Of a stretch of DNA of 35,149 nt, positions 8,480 through 18,177 are shown piece after piece. The DNA comes from Lutibacter sp. B2 (GTDB taxonomy: Bacteria > Bacillota > Clostridia > Peptostreptococcales > Thermotaleaceae), in the NCBI GenBank assembly GCA_015686845.1, contig JADPRS010000035.1, positions 1 through 35,149 of the forward strand, written 5' to 3'. Below the pieces are notes generated by a model. The model was not told where the DNA came from, did not search any database, and worked only from the letters and a program-made list of their open reading frames with translations. Within the stretch, counting starts at the first letter, position 1, and each line of letters begins with the position of its first letter. Both the position numbers and the translations under genes were made by a program.

Positions 8480-9706
8480 TTGGATACTATAGTAGTTATT
8501 GGTGGTGGCGCTGCAGGGATGATAGCAGCAGCGACTGCGGCAGAAAAAGGAAGAAAAACTATATTAATAGAAAAAAATGAGAAGTTAGGAAAGAAAATAT
8601 ATATTACTGGAAAAGGAAGATGTAATATAACAAATGCTCAAGATCTTGATGATTTTATGGATAATATAACTACAAATAAGAATTTTTTATATAGTGCATT
8701 ATATACTTTTACAAATCAAGATATAGTAGATCTTATGCATAAATATGGAGTGGAAACAAAAATCGAACGTGGAAACAGAGTATTTCCAGTATCTGATAAG
8801 TCTAACGATGTGATAAAAGCACTTTCTAAACACTTGAAAGAAAATAATGTAGATATAAAATTAAATACAGCAGTAAAAAAGATAATAGTACAAGAAGATA
8901 AGGTTAAGGGAGTATTACTTCATGATGGAAGCATCATTGATTGTTCTAAAGTGATTATTGCAACGGGTGGAATATCATATCCATCAACTGGCTCAACCGG
9001 TGATGGATATGAGTTTGCAAAAGAAGCAGGGCACACTATAAAAAAACTTAGCGCAGGTTTAGTTCCATTAGAAATAGAAGAAGATTGGCCCAAAAAATTA
9101 CAAGGACTTGCGCTTAAAAATATAGAAATGAAGATTACTTTTAAAAACAAAGAAATTTATTCAGGATTTGGAGAATTGCTATTTACACATTTTGGAATCT
9201 CAGGTCCATTAGTTTTAACGGCAAGTAATCACATAAATAATTATTTGGAAAAAGGAAAAGTGCATATAGGATTAAACTTAAAACCAGCATTGACACAGGA
9301 AGTATTAGATAAAAGACTTCAAAGAGATTTTGTGAAATATGCTAATAAACAGTTTAAAAATGCACTAAATGAACTTTTGCCATCAAAGTTAATACCAATA
9401 ATTATATCTCTTTCAAATATTCCAGAAGACAAATTGGTTAATCAAATTACGAAAGAAGAAAGAATGAAAATATTGGATTTATTAACCAATTTGCCTATGA
9501 CGTCGCTAAGAACTAGATCTATAAATGAAGCCATAGTGACCATTGGAGGAGTTGATATAAAAAAAATCAATCCTTCAACAATGGAATCTAAAATTATTAA
9601 TGGTATGTATTTTGCAGGAGAAGTAATGGATATAGATGCATTAACAGGTGGATATAATCTGCAACTTGCATTTTCTACAGGTTACTTAGCTGGAATTAAT
9701 GTGTAG
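8480..9706 (+). CDS. FAD-dependent oxidoreductase, YhiN/HI0933 family
   Basis: A 408-aa flavoprotein of the HI0933 family (BaiN/YhiN type). The N-terminal dinucleotide fold is VVIGGGAAGMIAAATAAEKG, followed by the family signature GKGRCNITNAQD. ATGGISYPSTGSTGDGYEFA and, near the C-terminus, MYFAGEVMDIDALTGGYNLQLAFSTGYLAG are typical. The start is TTG 8480 behind AAAGGATG. Biochemical function is uncertain; one family member (BaiN) acts in bile-acid dehydroxylation, but that should not be assumed here. Its place between the phosphatase and cmk is common in Clostridia. Confidence 0.9.
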   Translation: MDTIVVIGGGAAGMIAAATAAEKGRKTILIEKNEKLGKKIYITGKGRCNITNAQDLDDFMDNITTNKNFLYSALYTFTNQDIVDLMHKYGVETKIERGNRVFPVSDKSNDVIKALSKHLKENNVDIKLNTAVKKIIVQEDKVKGVLLHDGSIIDCSKVIIATGGISYPSTGSTGDGYEFAKEAGHTIKKLSAGLVPLEIEEDWPKKLQGLALKNIEMKITFKNKEIYSGFGELLFTHFGISGPLVLTASNHINNYLEKGKVHIGLNLKPALTQEVLDKRLQRDFVKYANKQFKNALNELLPSKLIPIIISLSNIPEDKLVNQITKEERMKILDLLTNLPMTSLRTRSINEAIVTIGGVDIKKINPSTMESKIINGMYFAGEVMDIDALTGGYNLQLAFSTGYLAGINV

Positions 9707-9736
9707 TAATACATAATACAAAGTGAGGATGGTAGT

Positions 9737-10384
9737 ATGAAAAATAGGAGTATAGCATTAGATGGCCCTGCTGGAGCAGGAAAAAGTACAATTGCAAAAG
9801 AAATTGCAAAATTAAAAAATCTTATATATATAGATACAGGAGCTATGTATAGAGCTGTAACTTTAAAAATCTTAAATGCAGGTATATCATTAGAGAATAC
9901 AGATGCTATTAACGATATTTTATGTGATATAGGAATAGATTTAGATGAAAATGATATTTATTTAGACAAAAAATGTGTTACAAACGAGATTAGAACTCCG
10001 GAAATAAACAACACTGTATCACAGGTTGCTAAAATTGCACAAGTTAGAGAAAAAATGGTTCAATTACAAAGACAAATAGCAGATAATAAAGATGTAATTA
10101 TGGATGGTAGAGATATAGGTACTTTTGTATTGATTAATGCGAATTATAAATTCTATCTAACTGCATCTATTAAAGAACGTGCACATCGAAGATTTTTAGA
10201 ATTAAGTGAAAAAGGATTTGACATGACGTTGGATCAAGTTGAAAAAGATATTGCAGCTAGGGATAAAAATGATTCAGAAAGAGAAATTTCTCCTTTAAGG
10301 AAAGCAGAAGATGCAATAGAAATAGATAGTACTAATAAACCTATACAAGAAGTCATTAAAGAAATTTTATCCTATTTAAAATAA
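9737..10384 (+). CDS. cmk: Cytidylate kinase
   Basis: A 215-aa P-loop kinase that phosphorylates CMP and dCMP with ATP. The Walker A loop is ALDGPAGAGKST; DTGAMYRAVTL and MDGRDIGTFVL are the CMP-binding signatures; the lid region is around RDKNDSEREISPL. The length fits the short bacterial form. The start is ATG 9737 after GTGAGG. It precedes ispH-S1 as in other Clostridia, but an acyltransferase gene that I recall as often lying between the two is absent here. Confidence 0.97.
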   Translation: MKNRSIALDGPAGAGKSTIAKEIAKLKNLIYIDTGAMYRAVTLKILNAGISLENTDAINDILCDIGIDLDENDIYLDKKCVTNEIRTPEINNTVSQVAKIAQVREKMVQLQRQIADNKDVIMDGRDIGTFVLINANYKFYLTASIKERAHRRFLELSEKGFDMTLDQVEKDIAARDKNDSEREISPLRKAEDAIEIDSTNKPIQEVIKEILSYLK

Positions 10385-10401
10385 AAAAAATTAAATTTAA
10401 A

Positions 10402-10425
10402 GAAGGAGTTTGTAATAATATGTAG
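10402..10425 (+). other. Ribosome site followed by a start-stop (ATG TAG)
   Basis: GAAGGAG (10402-10408) is followed 11 bases later by ATG (10420-10422) and immediately by TAG (10423-10425). It lies between cmk and ispH and encodes nothing beyond a single Met. It could be a scar of a lost gene or a start-stop control element. Confidence 0.35.
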
Positions 10426-10462
10426 AATTTTAATAAAAGTGCGTCTAGGAGGGATAATAATA

Positions 10463-12439
10463 TTGAAAATCTATATTGCCCAAAATGCTGGATTTTGTTT
10501 TGGTGTTAAAGAGGCCATTAATAAAGCGAAAATTGCTGCCAGTGAAAAAGGTACTAAAGAAATATTAACCTATGGACCATTAATACATAATAATCAAGTT
10601 ATTGAGAATCTAAAATCTATAGGTGTATTTGCAGTAGATACTATTGAAGAAGCAAAAAATCATACAATGATCATACGTTCTCATGGTGTTCCTTTATTTA
10701 TATATGAAGAAGCATGTCAAAATAATATTGAAATTATTGATGCTACATGTCCTTTTGTTAGAAAGGTGCAAAAAATAGCAAAAGAATATAGTGATAAAGG
10801 TTATACTATTATAATTATCGGAAATCATAAGCATCCAGAAGTGATTGGTATAAAAGGTTGGTGTAATAATAAAACATATATTATTGAAAATGAGAAAGAT
10901 ATTGAAGAAGTAGAAAAATGTGATAAAATATGTGTTGTAGCACAAACTACAATTACTTTTGAATTATGGGAGCAGATTACAGAAAGACTAAAAGAAAAAG
11001 CAGATACAATAAAAACGTTTAATACGATTTGTATTGCTACAAAAGAAAGACAAAATCATTGTGAAAAAATTGCAAAAAAAGTAGATGCTATGATTGTAAT
11101 TGGAGGGTATCACAGTTCAAATACTCAAAAACTGGTTCAGATAAGTAAAAAATATTGTAAACAAACTTATCATATAGAAACGGCTAGTGAATTACCCATC
11201 ACACAGATGAAGAACTTAAAAACAATTGGAATTACAGCTGGAGCTTCGACTCCAGACTGGATCATTAAGGAGGCTATTACAAAAATGAATGATATACAAC
11301 ACGAAAATAATGACATGATGAGTATGATGGAGGAAATTGAAAAAAGTTTAGTTGCGCCTAGAAGAGGAGATACTGTAAAAGGTGAAGTAATACATGTAAC
11401 AGATAAAGAAATAATGGTAAATATTGGATACAAAACAGATGGAATTATACCCCTCGGAGAAATATCTAATAATGCTTCAGTAAATCCACATGATATCGTA
11501 AAAGAAGGAGATGAAATAGAAGTCTATATCTTAAAAACAGATGATGGAGATGGGAATATTTTACTTTCTAAAAAAAGAATAGCTTCTACAAAAGATTGGG
11601 AAGTATTAGAGAAAATATCTAAAGACAATGATATATTAGAAGTGAAAGTAACGCAAATAGTTAAAGGTGGAGTTATTGCTGTTTACAATGACATTAGAGG
11701 TTTTATTCCAGCATCTCAATTATCAACTAGATTTGTAAGTAATTTAGAAGAATTTGTAGGAAAGCAAATGAAAGTACAAGTTATTGATTTAGATCCAACG
11801 AAGAGAAAAGCAGTCTTTTCTCATAAAGTAATAATGGCAGAAGAAAATAAAGAAAAGAAAAGCAAATTATGGGCAAGTATCGAAAAAGATACAATCATAG
11901 AAGGAGAAGTTAAGAGAATTACAGATTTTGGTATATTTGTTGATATTGGTGGTATGGATGGTTTAGTTCATATTTCAGATCTTTCGTGGGGAAGAGTGAA
12001 ACATCCAAGTGATGTTGCTAAAATTGGAGACAAACTACAAGTGAAAGTTATAGATTTAAATAAAGAAAAAGAAAGAGTTTCTTTAGGATTAAAGCAATGT
12101 GTTCAAGAACCATGGTCTGTAGTAGATGAAAAGCATGCTGTAGGAGAACTAATTAATGGAAAAGTTGTTCGTTTAGTTGATTTTGGAGCATTTGTAGAAA
12201 TAGAACCTGGTATAGATGGATTGGTTCATATTTCACAAATTTCGGATAAACATATTGCGAAGGCATCCGAAGTATTACATGTTGGTCAACAAGTAGCTGT
12301 GAAGATTTTAGAATTAGACAAAAAAACAAAAAGAATTAGTTTAAGTATAAAAGAAGCGATAGAGAATGAAAATGTTGAAGAAATTGAAAATGAAGAACAA
12401 CCAACTACAATTGGAGAAATTTTAGCAACAAAAGAATAA
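10463..12439 (+). CDS. ispH: IspH-ribosomal S1 fusion: HMBPP reductase / S1 domains
   Basis: A 658-aa fusion. About residues 1-275 are IspH/LytB, the 4Fe-4S enzyme that makes IPP and DMAPP in the last MEP-pathway step. Its three cluster cysteines lie in [23 protein letters not shown] and [12 protein letters not shown]. After a linker ([14 protein letters not shown]) come four S1 RNA-binding repeats to about residue 635, the last two clearest ([43 protein letters not shown]), then an acidic tail. The same fusion is known in Clostridia, where it serves as the S1-like protein. The start is TTG 10463, nine bases after AGGAGGG; the in-frame GTG 10439 has no ribosome site. Confidence 0.95.
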   Translation: MKIYIAQNAGFCFGVKEAINKAKIAASEKGTKEILTYGPLIHNNQVIENLKSIGVFAVDTIEEAKNHTMIIRSHGVPLFIYEEACQNNIEIIDATCPFVRKVQKIAKEYSDKGYTIIIIGNHKHPEVIGIKGWCNNKTYIIENEKDIEEVEKCDKICVVAQTTITFELWEQITERLKEKADTIKTFNTICIATKERQNHCEKIAKKVDAMIVIGGYHSSNTQKLVQISKKYCKQTYHIETASELPITQMKNLKTIGITAGASTPDWIIKEAITKMNDIQHENNDMMSMMEEIEKSLVAPRRGDTVKGEVIHVTDKEIMVNIGYKTDGIIPLGEISNNASVNPHDIVKEGDEIEVYILKTDDGDGNILLSKKRIASTKDWEVLEKISKDNDILEVKVTQIVKGGVIAVYNDIRGFIPASQLSTRFVSNLEEFVGKQMKVQVIDLDPTKRKAVFSHKVIMAEENKEKKSKLWASIEKDTIIEGEVKRITDFGIFVDIGGMDGLVHISDLSWGRVKHPSDVAKIGDKLQVKVIDLNKEKERVSLGLKQCVQEPWSVVDEKHAVGELINGKVVRLVDFGAFVEIEPGIDGLVHISQISDKHIAKASEVLHVGQQVAVKILELDKKTKRISLSIKEAIENENVEEIENEEQPTTIGEILATKE

Positions 12440-12466
12440 GGAAGAATTCTTCCTTGTTCTTTTCCT
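12438..12466 (+). terminator. Probable terminator after ispH-S1
   Basis: AAGGAAGAATTCTTCCTT (12438-12455) is an 18-bp perfect palindrome that includes part of the stop codon, followed by a pyrimidine-rich run (GTTCTTTTCC). Confidence 0.65.
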
Positions 12467-12508
12467 TTATATGTCCCATATTTTGAAATTCTAAGGAGAT
12501 AAACTACT

Positions 12509-13276
12509 ATGGATTATGAAGAATTAAAAAAACTGATATATCAAAAGACAAAAATTGATCTATCTTTATATAAAGAAAGACAAATGAAGAGAAGAATAGA
12601 TTCATTAATAAAAAGAAATGGTTTTACAGGATATAAGGATTATTATAATGTAATAAATAAAGATAAAGAACTTTTTAATGAATTTATCAATTATTTAACG
12701 ATTAACGTTTCTGAATTTTATAGGAATTTTAACCAATGGGATTTGTTAAAAAAAGAAATAATACCAAGCTTATTAGATAAAAATAAGAATTTGACTATTT
12801 GGAGTGCGGCTTGTTCAACTGGTGAAGAACCCTATTCTTTGGCAATGTGTTTAAGTGAATTTTTACCTCTTTCATCAATAAAAATTTTGGCAACAGATAT
12901 TGATAAAGAGGTTATTGCTAAAGCTAAAATAGGAATATACTCTGATAAAAGTATAAAAAATATTCCGAAACCTCTTTTGAATAAATACTTTACTAAAATA
13001 GGAGAGGATTATAAAATTAGTGATGAAATTAAAAAATGTATAACTTTTAAGCAACATAATTTATTAAATGATATATATCCTAGTAAATGTGATTTAATTG
13101 TATGTAGAAATGTTATGATCTACTTTACAGAAGAAAGTAAAAATATGATGTATGAAAAATTTGGAAATTCACTAAACAAAGAAGGTATATTATTTGTAGG
13201 TAGTACGGAACAAATTATCCTTCCTGCAAGATATAATTTTAGTTCATTAAAAACGTTTTTTTATCAAAAAGTATAA
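12509..13276 (+). CDS. cheR: CheR-type protein-glutamate methyltransferase
   Basis: A 255-aa SAM-dependent methyltransferase with the CheR layout: a short N-terminal helical domain (YKERQMKRRIDSLIKRNG, then LTINVSEFYRN) and a class I SAM domain with WSAACSTGEEPYSLAM as motif I, ATDIDKEVIAKA, and CDLIVCRNVMIYFTEE. CheR methylates receptor glutamates during chemotaxis adaptation. It is an orphan here, with no cheB, receptor or other chemotaxis gene in the window. The start is ATG 12509 after AAGGAG. Confidence 0.93.
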   Translation: MDYEELKKLIYQKTKIDLSLYKERQMKRRIDSLIKRNGFTGYKDYYNVINKDKELFNEFINYLTINVSEFYRNFNQWDLLKKEIIPSLLDKNKNLTIWSAACSTGEEPYSLAMCLSEFLPLSSIKILATDIDKEVIAKAKIGIYSDKSIKNIPKPLLNKYFTKIGEDYKISDEIKKCITFKQHNLLNDIYPSKCDLIVCRNVMIYFTEESKNMMYEKFGNSLNKEGILFVGSTEQIILPARYNFSSLKTFFYQKV

Positions 13277-13351
13277 GATAGTACAATATTTTACATAAAA
13301 ACTATTTCCCCTCATAGAAATTTTTAAATAATAGTCAAAAAGTGTTAGAAA

Positions 13352-13400
13352 TTGCTATCTTAAATTTATTAAGAATATAAAGGATTTATATTCTTAATAA
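13352..13400 (+). promoter_or_regulatory. Promoter with 16-bp perfect dyad before the MerR-type gene
   Basis: TTGCTA (13352-13357), an 18-base spacer and TATAAA (13376-13381). The -10 is inside the left arm of a perfect inverted repeat: TTATTAAGAATATAAA (13366-13381), loop GGA, right arm 13385-13400. It may be an operator, a leader hairpin or the cheR terminator; there is no T-run after it. Confidence 0.5.
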
Positions 13401-13433
13401 AGAATAAGTAATATTTGAGGGGGAATTGAGATC

Positions 13434-14033
13434 ATGGATAAAGAAAAAAAATATTCGATTTCTAATGTTAGCAAATTAACTGGTTATGAAACTCATGTAC
13501 TAAGATATTATGAAAATAATTTTAATATAGAGGTACCAAGAACCAAGTCTAATCGTAGATATTATACAGATAAAGAAATTGAAATTTTTAGGTACATTAA
13601 GAAATTACAAGAAAAAAGTTTAACAAATAAGCAAATAAAAGATATTTTAAATTCACCAGAAGTCATGCTTTCTGAAACAAATGAACTAGTAGCTACAACT
13701 TCAGAAGAAAACGTCATAAGTGATATTATTTCTGTAGGTGGAGAAGAAGATATTTACACAAACATTAGCAATATGATGAATTCTGGCATAAATTCAAAAC
13801 TTGAAGAGGTAAAAAATGAAATTATAGATAGTTTTAATAATACAATAAAAAATCAACAATTGCTTATTGAAGATCATGAATTACGAAAAGATAAAGATGT
13901 GTTTATTTCGGAGAACGCTCGTCTTAAAATGAAAATAAAAGAAAAAGCTTATGAAATTGCAGAATTGAAAGATAAAATAAAAAGATTAGATTGTACAAAA
14001 GAGCCTTTTTGGAAAAGATTTTTTCAAAAATAA
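13434..14033 (+). CDS. MerR-type HTH protein with coiled-coil C-terminus
   Basis: A 199-aa protein. Residues 1-70 form a MerR-type winged HTH (YSISNVSKLTGYETHVLRYYENNF, then SNRRYYTDKEIEIFRYIKKLQ). Residues ~110-190 are charged, helical and probably coiled coil. The last residues, PFWKRFFQK, are a basic aromatic tail like that of Bacillus proteins with a DUF3967-type end (from memory). No Cys metal site or effector domain is visible, so it is not a classical metal or drug sensor. RacA-like chromosome proteins share the HTH-plus-coil layout. The start is ATG 13434 after GAGGGGG. A long dyad covers its promoter. Confidence 0.82.
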   Translation: MDKEKKYSISNVSKLTGYETHVLRYYENNFNIEVPRTKSNRRYYTDKEIEIFRYIKKLQEKSLTNKQIKDILNSPEVMLSETNELVATTSEENVISDIISVGGEEDIYTNISNMMNSGINSKLEEVKNEIIDSFNNTIKNQQLLIEDHELRKDKDVFISENARLKMKIKEKAYEIAELKDKIKRLDCTKEPFWKRFFQK

Positions 14034-14093
14034 TATTATGAAGAAAAATGTAAAAAATTCTGAAAATTAACTCTTTATAAAATATTCAGAGTA

Positions 14094-14102
14094 TGCTATA
14101 AT
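14094..14102 (+). promoter_or_regulatory. Extended -10 promoter of ald
   Basis: TGCTATAAT, with TTTATA (14074-14079) 17 bp upstream as a weak -35. It lies 57 bp before the ald start. Confidence 0.55.
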
Positions 14103-14158
14103 TTCATTGTACATATGATTAACATATGCAAACAAAAATTATAGATGAGGTGATTGGT

Positions 14159-15277
14159 ATGATCGTGGGAATTCCAAAAGAAATTAAGAACAATGAAAGC
14201 AGAGTAGGTATAACACCAGCAGGAGTAGAAGCATTTGTAAAATGTGGGCATGAAGTAATGATCGAGAATAATGCAGGAGTTGGAAGTGGATTTTCAAATG
14301 AAGAATATCAAAATGCAGGTGCAGAAATAATTTCAACACCGAAAGAAGTTTTTGCAAAGGCAGATATGATTATAAAAGTAAAAGAACCTCTACCAGCAGA
14401 ATATGATTATTTTAAAGATGGACAAATATTATATACATATTTACATTTAGCTCCAGAACCAGAGTTAACAAAAGCATTACTAGAAAAGAACGTAGTAGGA
14501 ATTGCATATGAAACAGTTCAACCTGATGATGGCTCTTTACCATTATTAATACCAATGAGTATGATCGCAGGAAGAATGGCTACACAAATTGGTGCACAGT
14601 TCTTAGAAAAGCATGAAGGCGGAAAAGGTGTTCTATTAGGAGGAGTACCTGGCGTAGAACCAGCTGAAGTTGTAGTTATAGGTGGAGGAATCGTTGGTAC
14701 AAATGCTGCTAAAATGGCACTTGGATTAGGAGCACATGTTACGATCGTTGATTTAAATGCTAACAGATTAATATATCTTGATGATATATTTGGTGGACGA
14801 GTTACTACTATAATGTCTAATAGCTATAATATTGCTAAAGCAGTAAAAAAAGCAGATCTTTTAATTGGTGCTGTATTGGTTCCAGGTGCGAAAGCTCCAC
14901 GTCTAGTAACAGAAGATATGGTAAAAACTATGGAAAAAGGTTCTGTAATTGTGGATGTTGCCATAGATCAAGGTGGATCAATTGAAACCATTGATAGAAT
15001 AACAACTCATGACAATCCAGTATATGAAAAACATGGCGTTATTCACTATTCAGTTGCAAATATGCCTGGAGCAGTAGCTAGAACATCTACATTGGCATTA
15101 ACTAGTGCAACATTACCTTATGGATTACAAATTGCAAATAAAGGATATTTAGCTGCAATAAAAGAAAATCGTGCATTAGCAAAAGGTTTAAATGTTGTTG
15201 ATGGAAAAGTTACTTTTGAAGCAGTTGCTAAAGCTCATAATCTTGAATATACTCCAGTAGAAGAAATTATTGGATAA
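14159..15277 (+). CDS. ald: Alanine dehydrogenase
   Basis: A 372-aa NAD-dependent enzyme that converts L-alanine to pyruvate and ammonia. The N-terminus is [22 protein letters not shown]; the NAD fold is [34 protein letters not shown] and [16 protein letters not shown] are family hallmarks. ATG 14159 follows GAGGTGATTGGT and gives the normal N-terminus; an in-frame ATG at 14126 would add eleven unconserved residues. Often used for amino-acid catabolism and sporulation in Firmicutes. It converges on the aminotransferase gene. Confidence 0.97.
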   Translation: MIVGIPKEIKNNESRVGITPAGVEAFVKCGHEVMIENNAGVGSGFSNEEYQNAGAEIISTPKEVFAKADMIIKVKEPLPAEYDYFKDGQILYTYLHLAPEPELTKALLEKNVVGIAYETVQPDDGSLPLLIPMSMIAGRMATQIGAQFLEKHEGGKGVLLGGVPGVEPAEVVVIGGGIVGTNAAKMALGLGAHVTIVDLNANRLIYLDDIFGGRVTTIMSNSYNIAKAVKKADLLIGAVLVPGAKAPRLVTEDMVKTMEKGSVIVDVAIDQGGSIETIDRITTHDNPVYEKHGVIHYSVANMPGAVARTSTLALTSATLPYGLQIANKGYLAAIKENRALAKGLNVVDGKVTFEAVAKAHNLEYTPVEEIIG

Positions 15278-15290
15278 ATTTAAATATAAT

Positions 15291-15321
15291 AAAAAACCGT
15301 TGAGTAGATCAACGGTTTTTT
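15291..15321. terminator. Bidirectional terminator between ald and the aminotransferase gene
   Basis: AAAAAACCGTTGA (15291-15303), loop GTAGA, and its perfect complement at 15309-15321, giving a T-run on both strands. The right arm is also the last four codons and stop of the minus-strand gene. Confidence 0.92.
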
Positions 15322-16508
15322 ATTGATAAATATTTTGTTAGTCCTTCTTTTAAAATATACATAGATTTTTTCAGATCATCTTCATTAAGTATATAAGCAA
15401 TTCGAACTTCATCCATACCAGAATTTTCAGTAGAATAAAATCCTTTAGCAGGTGCAAGCATAACCGTTTCACTATTTATATCAAAGTCGTTTAGTAACCA
15501 TATTGCAAAATCTTCTGCATTCTCAATAGGCAATTTTACAATGACATAAAAAGCTCCTTCTGGTTTATGGAAAACTATATTTGGTATTTTTTGAAGTTCA
15601 TTATAAAGAACATTTCGTCTCTGTTCATATTCACATAAAACCTCTTTGAAATAAGATTTTGGCGTTTTTAATAATTCTACAGCACCTATTTGTTCAAGCA
15701 TAGGACAGCACAATCTTAATTGACATAATTTTAAAATATGTGCAATTAATTCTTTGTTTTTAGTTATAATAGCCCCAATCCTACAACCACAGGCACTAAA
15801 ACGTTTAGACAAGCTATCAATTAGTATTACTTTATCTTCAATTTCTTTCATATTCATAAAACTATGAAACTCTATATTGTCATAAACGAAATCTCGATAT
15901 ACTTCATCCGCTAGAATAAATAAATCGTTTTCCTTTGCAATATCAGCAATAAGCTGCATTTCCTCTAAGGTGTAAACGATACCCGTTGGATTTGAAGGAT
16001 TTGACAATAAAATGGCTTTGGTTTTAGAAGTAATGTAAGATGAAAAAGTTTCTTTATTAGGAAGTCGAAATCCAGTAGAAGCACTTGTTGGTACTGGAAC
16101 AGTTTTTATGCCAGTAGCAGATAAGAATCCTTGATAGTTCGTGTAAAATGGTTCAGGAACTAAAATTTCATCTCCATCATCAGCGATGGCAATGGCTGAA
16201 AAAAACAATCCTTCACTAGCACCATTCGTTACTAAAATCTCATCTCTTTCAAAATTAAAATTATATTCTTTATAGAAATTAATAAATGCATCTATCAATT
16301 CTGGAATACCTTGTGAGGATGTATATTTTAGTATTTCTGCATTTGTATTTTTTATGGCATTCATAAAACTTTTTGGGGTTAGAATATCAGGTTGTCCAAT
16401 ATTCAAGTGATAAATTTTTTTGCCATGTTCTTTTGCACGTTCAGCATATGGTGTTAATTTCCGAATAGGACTTTGATCCATAGCTATAATTCTTTTAGAA
16501 AAATTCAT
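15309..16508 (-). CDS. Class I/II aminotransferase (aspartate aminotransferase-like)
   Basis: A 399-aa PLP-dependent fold-type I enzyme. Seen in order: YHLNIGQPDILTP, the pyridoxal-binding NPSNPTGIVY, ILADEVYRDFVY with the Asp that binds the ring nitrogen, and DSLSKRFSACGCRIGAI with the PLP Schiff-base Lys. The C-terminal EVRIAYIL contains the carboxylate-binding Arg. The substrate could be aspartate, alanine or another amino acid; the neighbouring alanine dehydrogenase fits pyruvate/alanine chemistry but proves nothing. The start codon is at 16508-16506 with GGAGTG upstream on the minus strand. Confidence 0.9.
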   Translation of the reverse strand: MNFSKRIIAMDQSPIRKLTPYAERAKEHGKKIYHLNIGQPDILTPKSFMNAIKNTNAEILKYTSSQGIPELIDAFINFYKEYNFNFERDEILVTNGASEGLFFSAIAIADDGDEILVPEPFYTNYQGFLSATGIKTVPVPTSASTGFRLPNKETFSSYITSKTKAILLSNPSNPTGIVYTLEEMQLIADIAKENDLFILADEVYRDFVYDNIEFHSFMNMKEIEDKVILIDSLSKRFSACGCRIGAIITKNKELIAHILKLCQLRLCCPMLEQIGAVELLKTPKSYFKEVLCEYEQRRNVLYNELQKIPNIVFHKPEGAFYVIVKLPIENAEDFAIWLLNDFDINSETVMLAPAKGFYSTENSGMDEVRIAYILNEDDLKKSMYILKEGLTKYLSIKNR

Positions 16509-16549
16509 GATAGTTCACTCCTGACTGCTCTACGTAGTAAAAAAATATA

Positions 16550-16558
16550 ATTATATCA
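16550..16558 (-). promoter_or_regulatory. Extended -10 promoter of the aminotransferase gene
   Basis: On the minus strand the sequence reads TGATATAAT, 42 bp before the start codon. It is divergent from the miaB promoter about 50 bp away. Confidence 0.55.
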
Positions 16559-16609
16559 TACCACAAATTAATGAATTTGAAAATTTGTTCTTTTCTTTTT
16601 TTCGACATT

Positions 16610-16618
16610 TGATATAAT
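16610..16618 (+). promoter_or_regulatory. Extended -10 promoter of miaB
   Basis: TGATATAAT, 58 bp before the TTG start of miaB, with no close -35. An in-frame ATG at 16629 sits too near it to be the start. Confidence 0.55.
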
Positions 16619-16676
16619 TATTTTTAGAATGAGGATAATTATCTTTAAAGGATTGATAAATTTAGGAGGCGTTACG

Positions 16677-18107
16677 TTGAGTAAAAGAAAAAAAGTGCAA
16701 ACTTCAATAGAAGATATTGCAATTCAAAATGAATATATAGAATTTATGAAAGTTGAAAATGAGGAGTATTTTGAAAAGTGCAAGAAAAAAAGAAAGGCAA
16801 TTGTTGTTACATATGGTTGCCAAATGAATGAACATGATTCGGAAAAATTACTTGGAATGATCCATAACATGGGGTATGAACAAACGGAAAACGTAAAAGA
16901 AGCAGATTTGGTTATTTATAATACCTGTTGCGTTAGGGAAAATGCAGAATTGAAGGTTTATGGGAATTTAGGACACTTAAAACCTGTAAAAAGCAAAAGA
17001 AAAGATATGATTATTGTCGTTTGTGGTTGTATGATGCAACAACCCCATGTGGTAAATGAGCTTAAACAAAAATATTCGCACGTAGATGTAGTATTTGGAA
17101 CGCATAATTTACACAAGTTTCCACAATTAATTGCTAGTTGTAAGCAATCAAAAAAGATGATTGTAGATGTATGGGACTCGGAAGGTGAAATTATAGAGGG
17201 CCTTCCTTCTTTAAGAAAATATAACTTAAAAGCATTTGTAAATATAATGTCTGGATGTAATAATTTCTGTACCTATTGTATAGTTCCCTATACAAGAGGT
17301 AGAGAGAGAAGTAGAAAACCTGAAGATATCATAAAAGAAATTGAAACATTAGGAAAACAAGGAACGAAAGAAATTATGCTTCTAGGACAAAATGTAAATT
17401 CGTATGGAAAAACACTAGAAGAAGATATTGACTTCGCAGGACTTTTATACAAGATCAATGAGATTGAAGGCATTGAGCGAATTCGATTTATGACTTCTCA
17501 TCCAAAGGATTTATCACCAAGATTAATTGAAGCTATGAGGGATTGTGATAAACTTTGTGAGCATTTTCACTTGCCTGTTCAAGCTGGAAGCACAAATATT
17601 TTAAACAAAATGAATAGACATTATACAAAAGAAGATTATTTAAAAATAGTAGAAGCACTAAAGAAGGAAATACCAGATATAGCCATCACCACAGATTTTA
17701 TTGTTGGATTTCCGGGAGAAACGGAAGAAGACTTTGAAGAAACCCTAGATTTAGTAAATCAAGTTCAATATGATGCTGCTTATACTTTCCTGTATTCAAT
17801 AAGAGAAGGAACCCCAGCAGCTAAATTCGAAGACCAAGTTCCGGATGATGTAAAGCATAAAAGATTTGAAAAATTATTAGATCGTTTAAATCAAATTGTG
17901 TATGAGAAAAATAAACAATTAGAAGGAACGGTTGTAGAGGTATTAGTTGAAGGAGAAAGTAAAACAAATTCAGAGAAGTTAACAGGAAGAACTAGAACTA
18001 GTAAATCAGTTAACTTTAAGGGTACGAAAGATATGATCGGTCAATTAGTAAACGTAAAGATTACACAAGCTAGAACATTTAGCTTCAATGGAGAAATCGT
18101 AAAATAG
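16677..18107 (+). CDS. miaB: tRNA-2-methylthio-N6-dimethylallyladenosine synthase MiaB
   Basis: A 476-aa radical-SAM methylthiotransferase that adds a methylthio group to i6A37 of tRNA. The N-terminal UPF0004 domain has three cluster cysteines ([27 protein letters not shown]). The radical-SAM core has CxxxCxxC in [24 protein letters not shown]-terminal TRAM domain covers about the last 65 residues. The start is TTG 16677, six bases after AGGAGGC; starting at 16629 would add residues with no ribosome site. It works after MiaA, encoded downstream in this window. Confidence 0.97.
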   Translation: MSKRKKVQTSIEDIAIQNEYIEFMKVENEEYFEKCKKKRKAIVVTYGCQMNEHDSEKLLGMIHNMGYEQTENVKEADLVIYNTCCVRENAELKVYGNLGHLKPVKSKRKDMIIVVCGCMMQQPHVVNELKQKYSHVDVVFGTHNLHKFPQLIASCKQSKKMIVDVWDSEGEIIEGLPSLRKYNLKAFVNIMSGCNNFCTYCIVPYTRGRERSRKPEDIIKEIETLGKQGTKEIMLLGQNVNSYGKTLEEDIDFAGLLYKINEIEGIERIRFMTSHPKDLSPRLIEAMRDCDKLCEHFHLPVQAGSTNILNKMNRHYTKEDYLKIVEALKKEIPDIAITTDFIVGFPGETEEDFEETLDLVNQVQYDAAYTFLYSIREGTPAAKFEDQVPDDVKHKRFEKLLDRLNQIVYEKNKQLEGTVVEVLVEGESKTNSEKLTGRTRTSKSVNFKGTKDMIGQLVNVKITQARTFSFNGEIVK

Positions 18108-18117
18108 ATTAAATAAG

Positions 18118-18176
18118 GTCGAGCTTGAATAAGTAGTAGGAAATTGAGAACCTCTACTGATTCAAGCTCGACTTTT
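18118..18176 (+). terminator. Long-hairpin terminator after miaB
   Basis: GTCGAGCTTGAAT (18118-18130) pairs perfectly with 18160-18172, followed by TTTT. The 29-base loop holds a second imperfect stem (AGTAGTAGG with CCTCTACT). It runs directly into the mutS promoter. Confidence 0.85.
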
Positions 18177-18177
18177 A

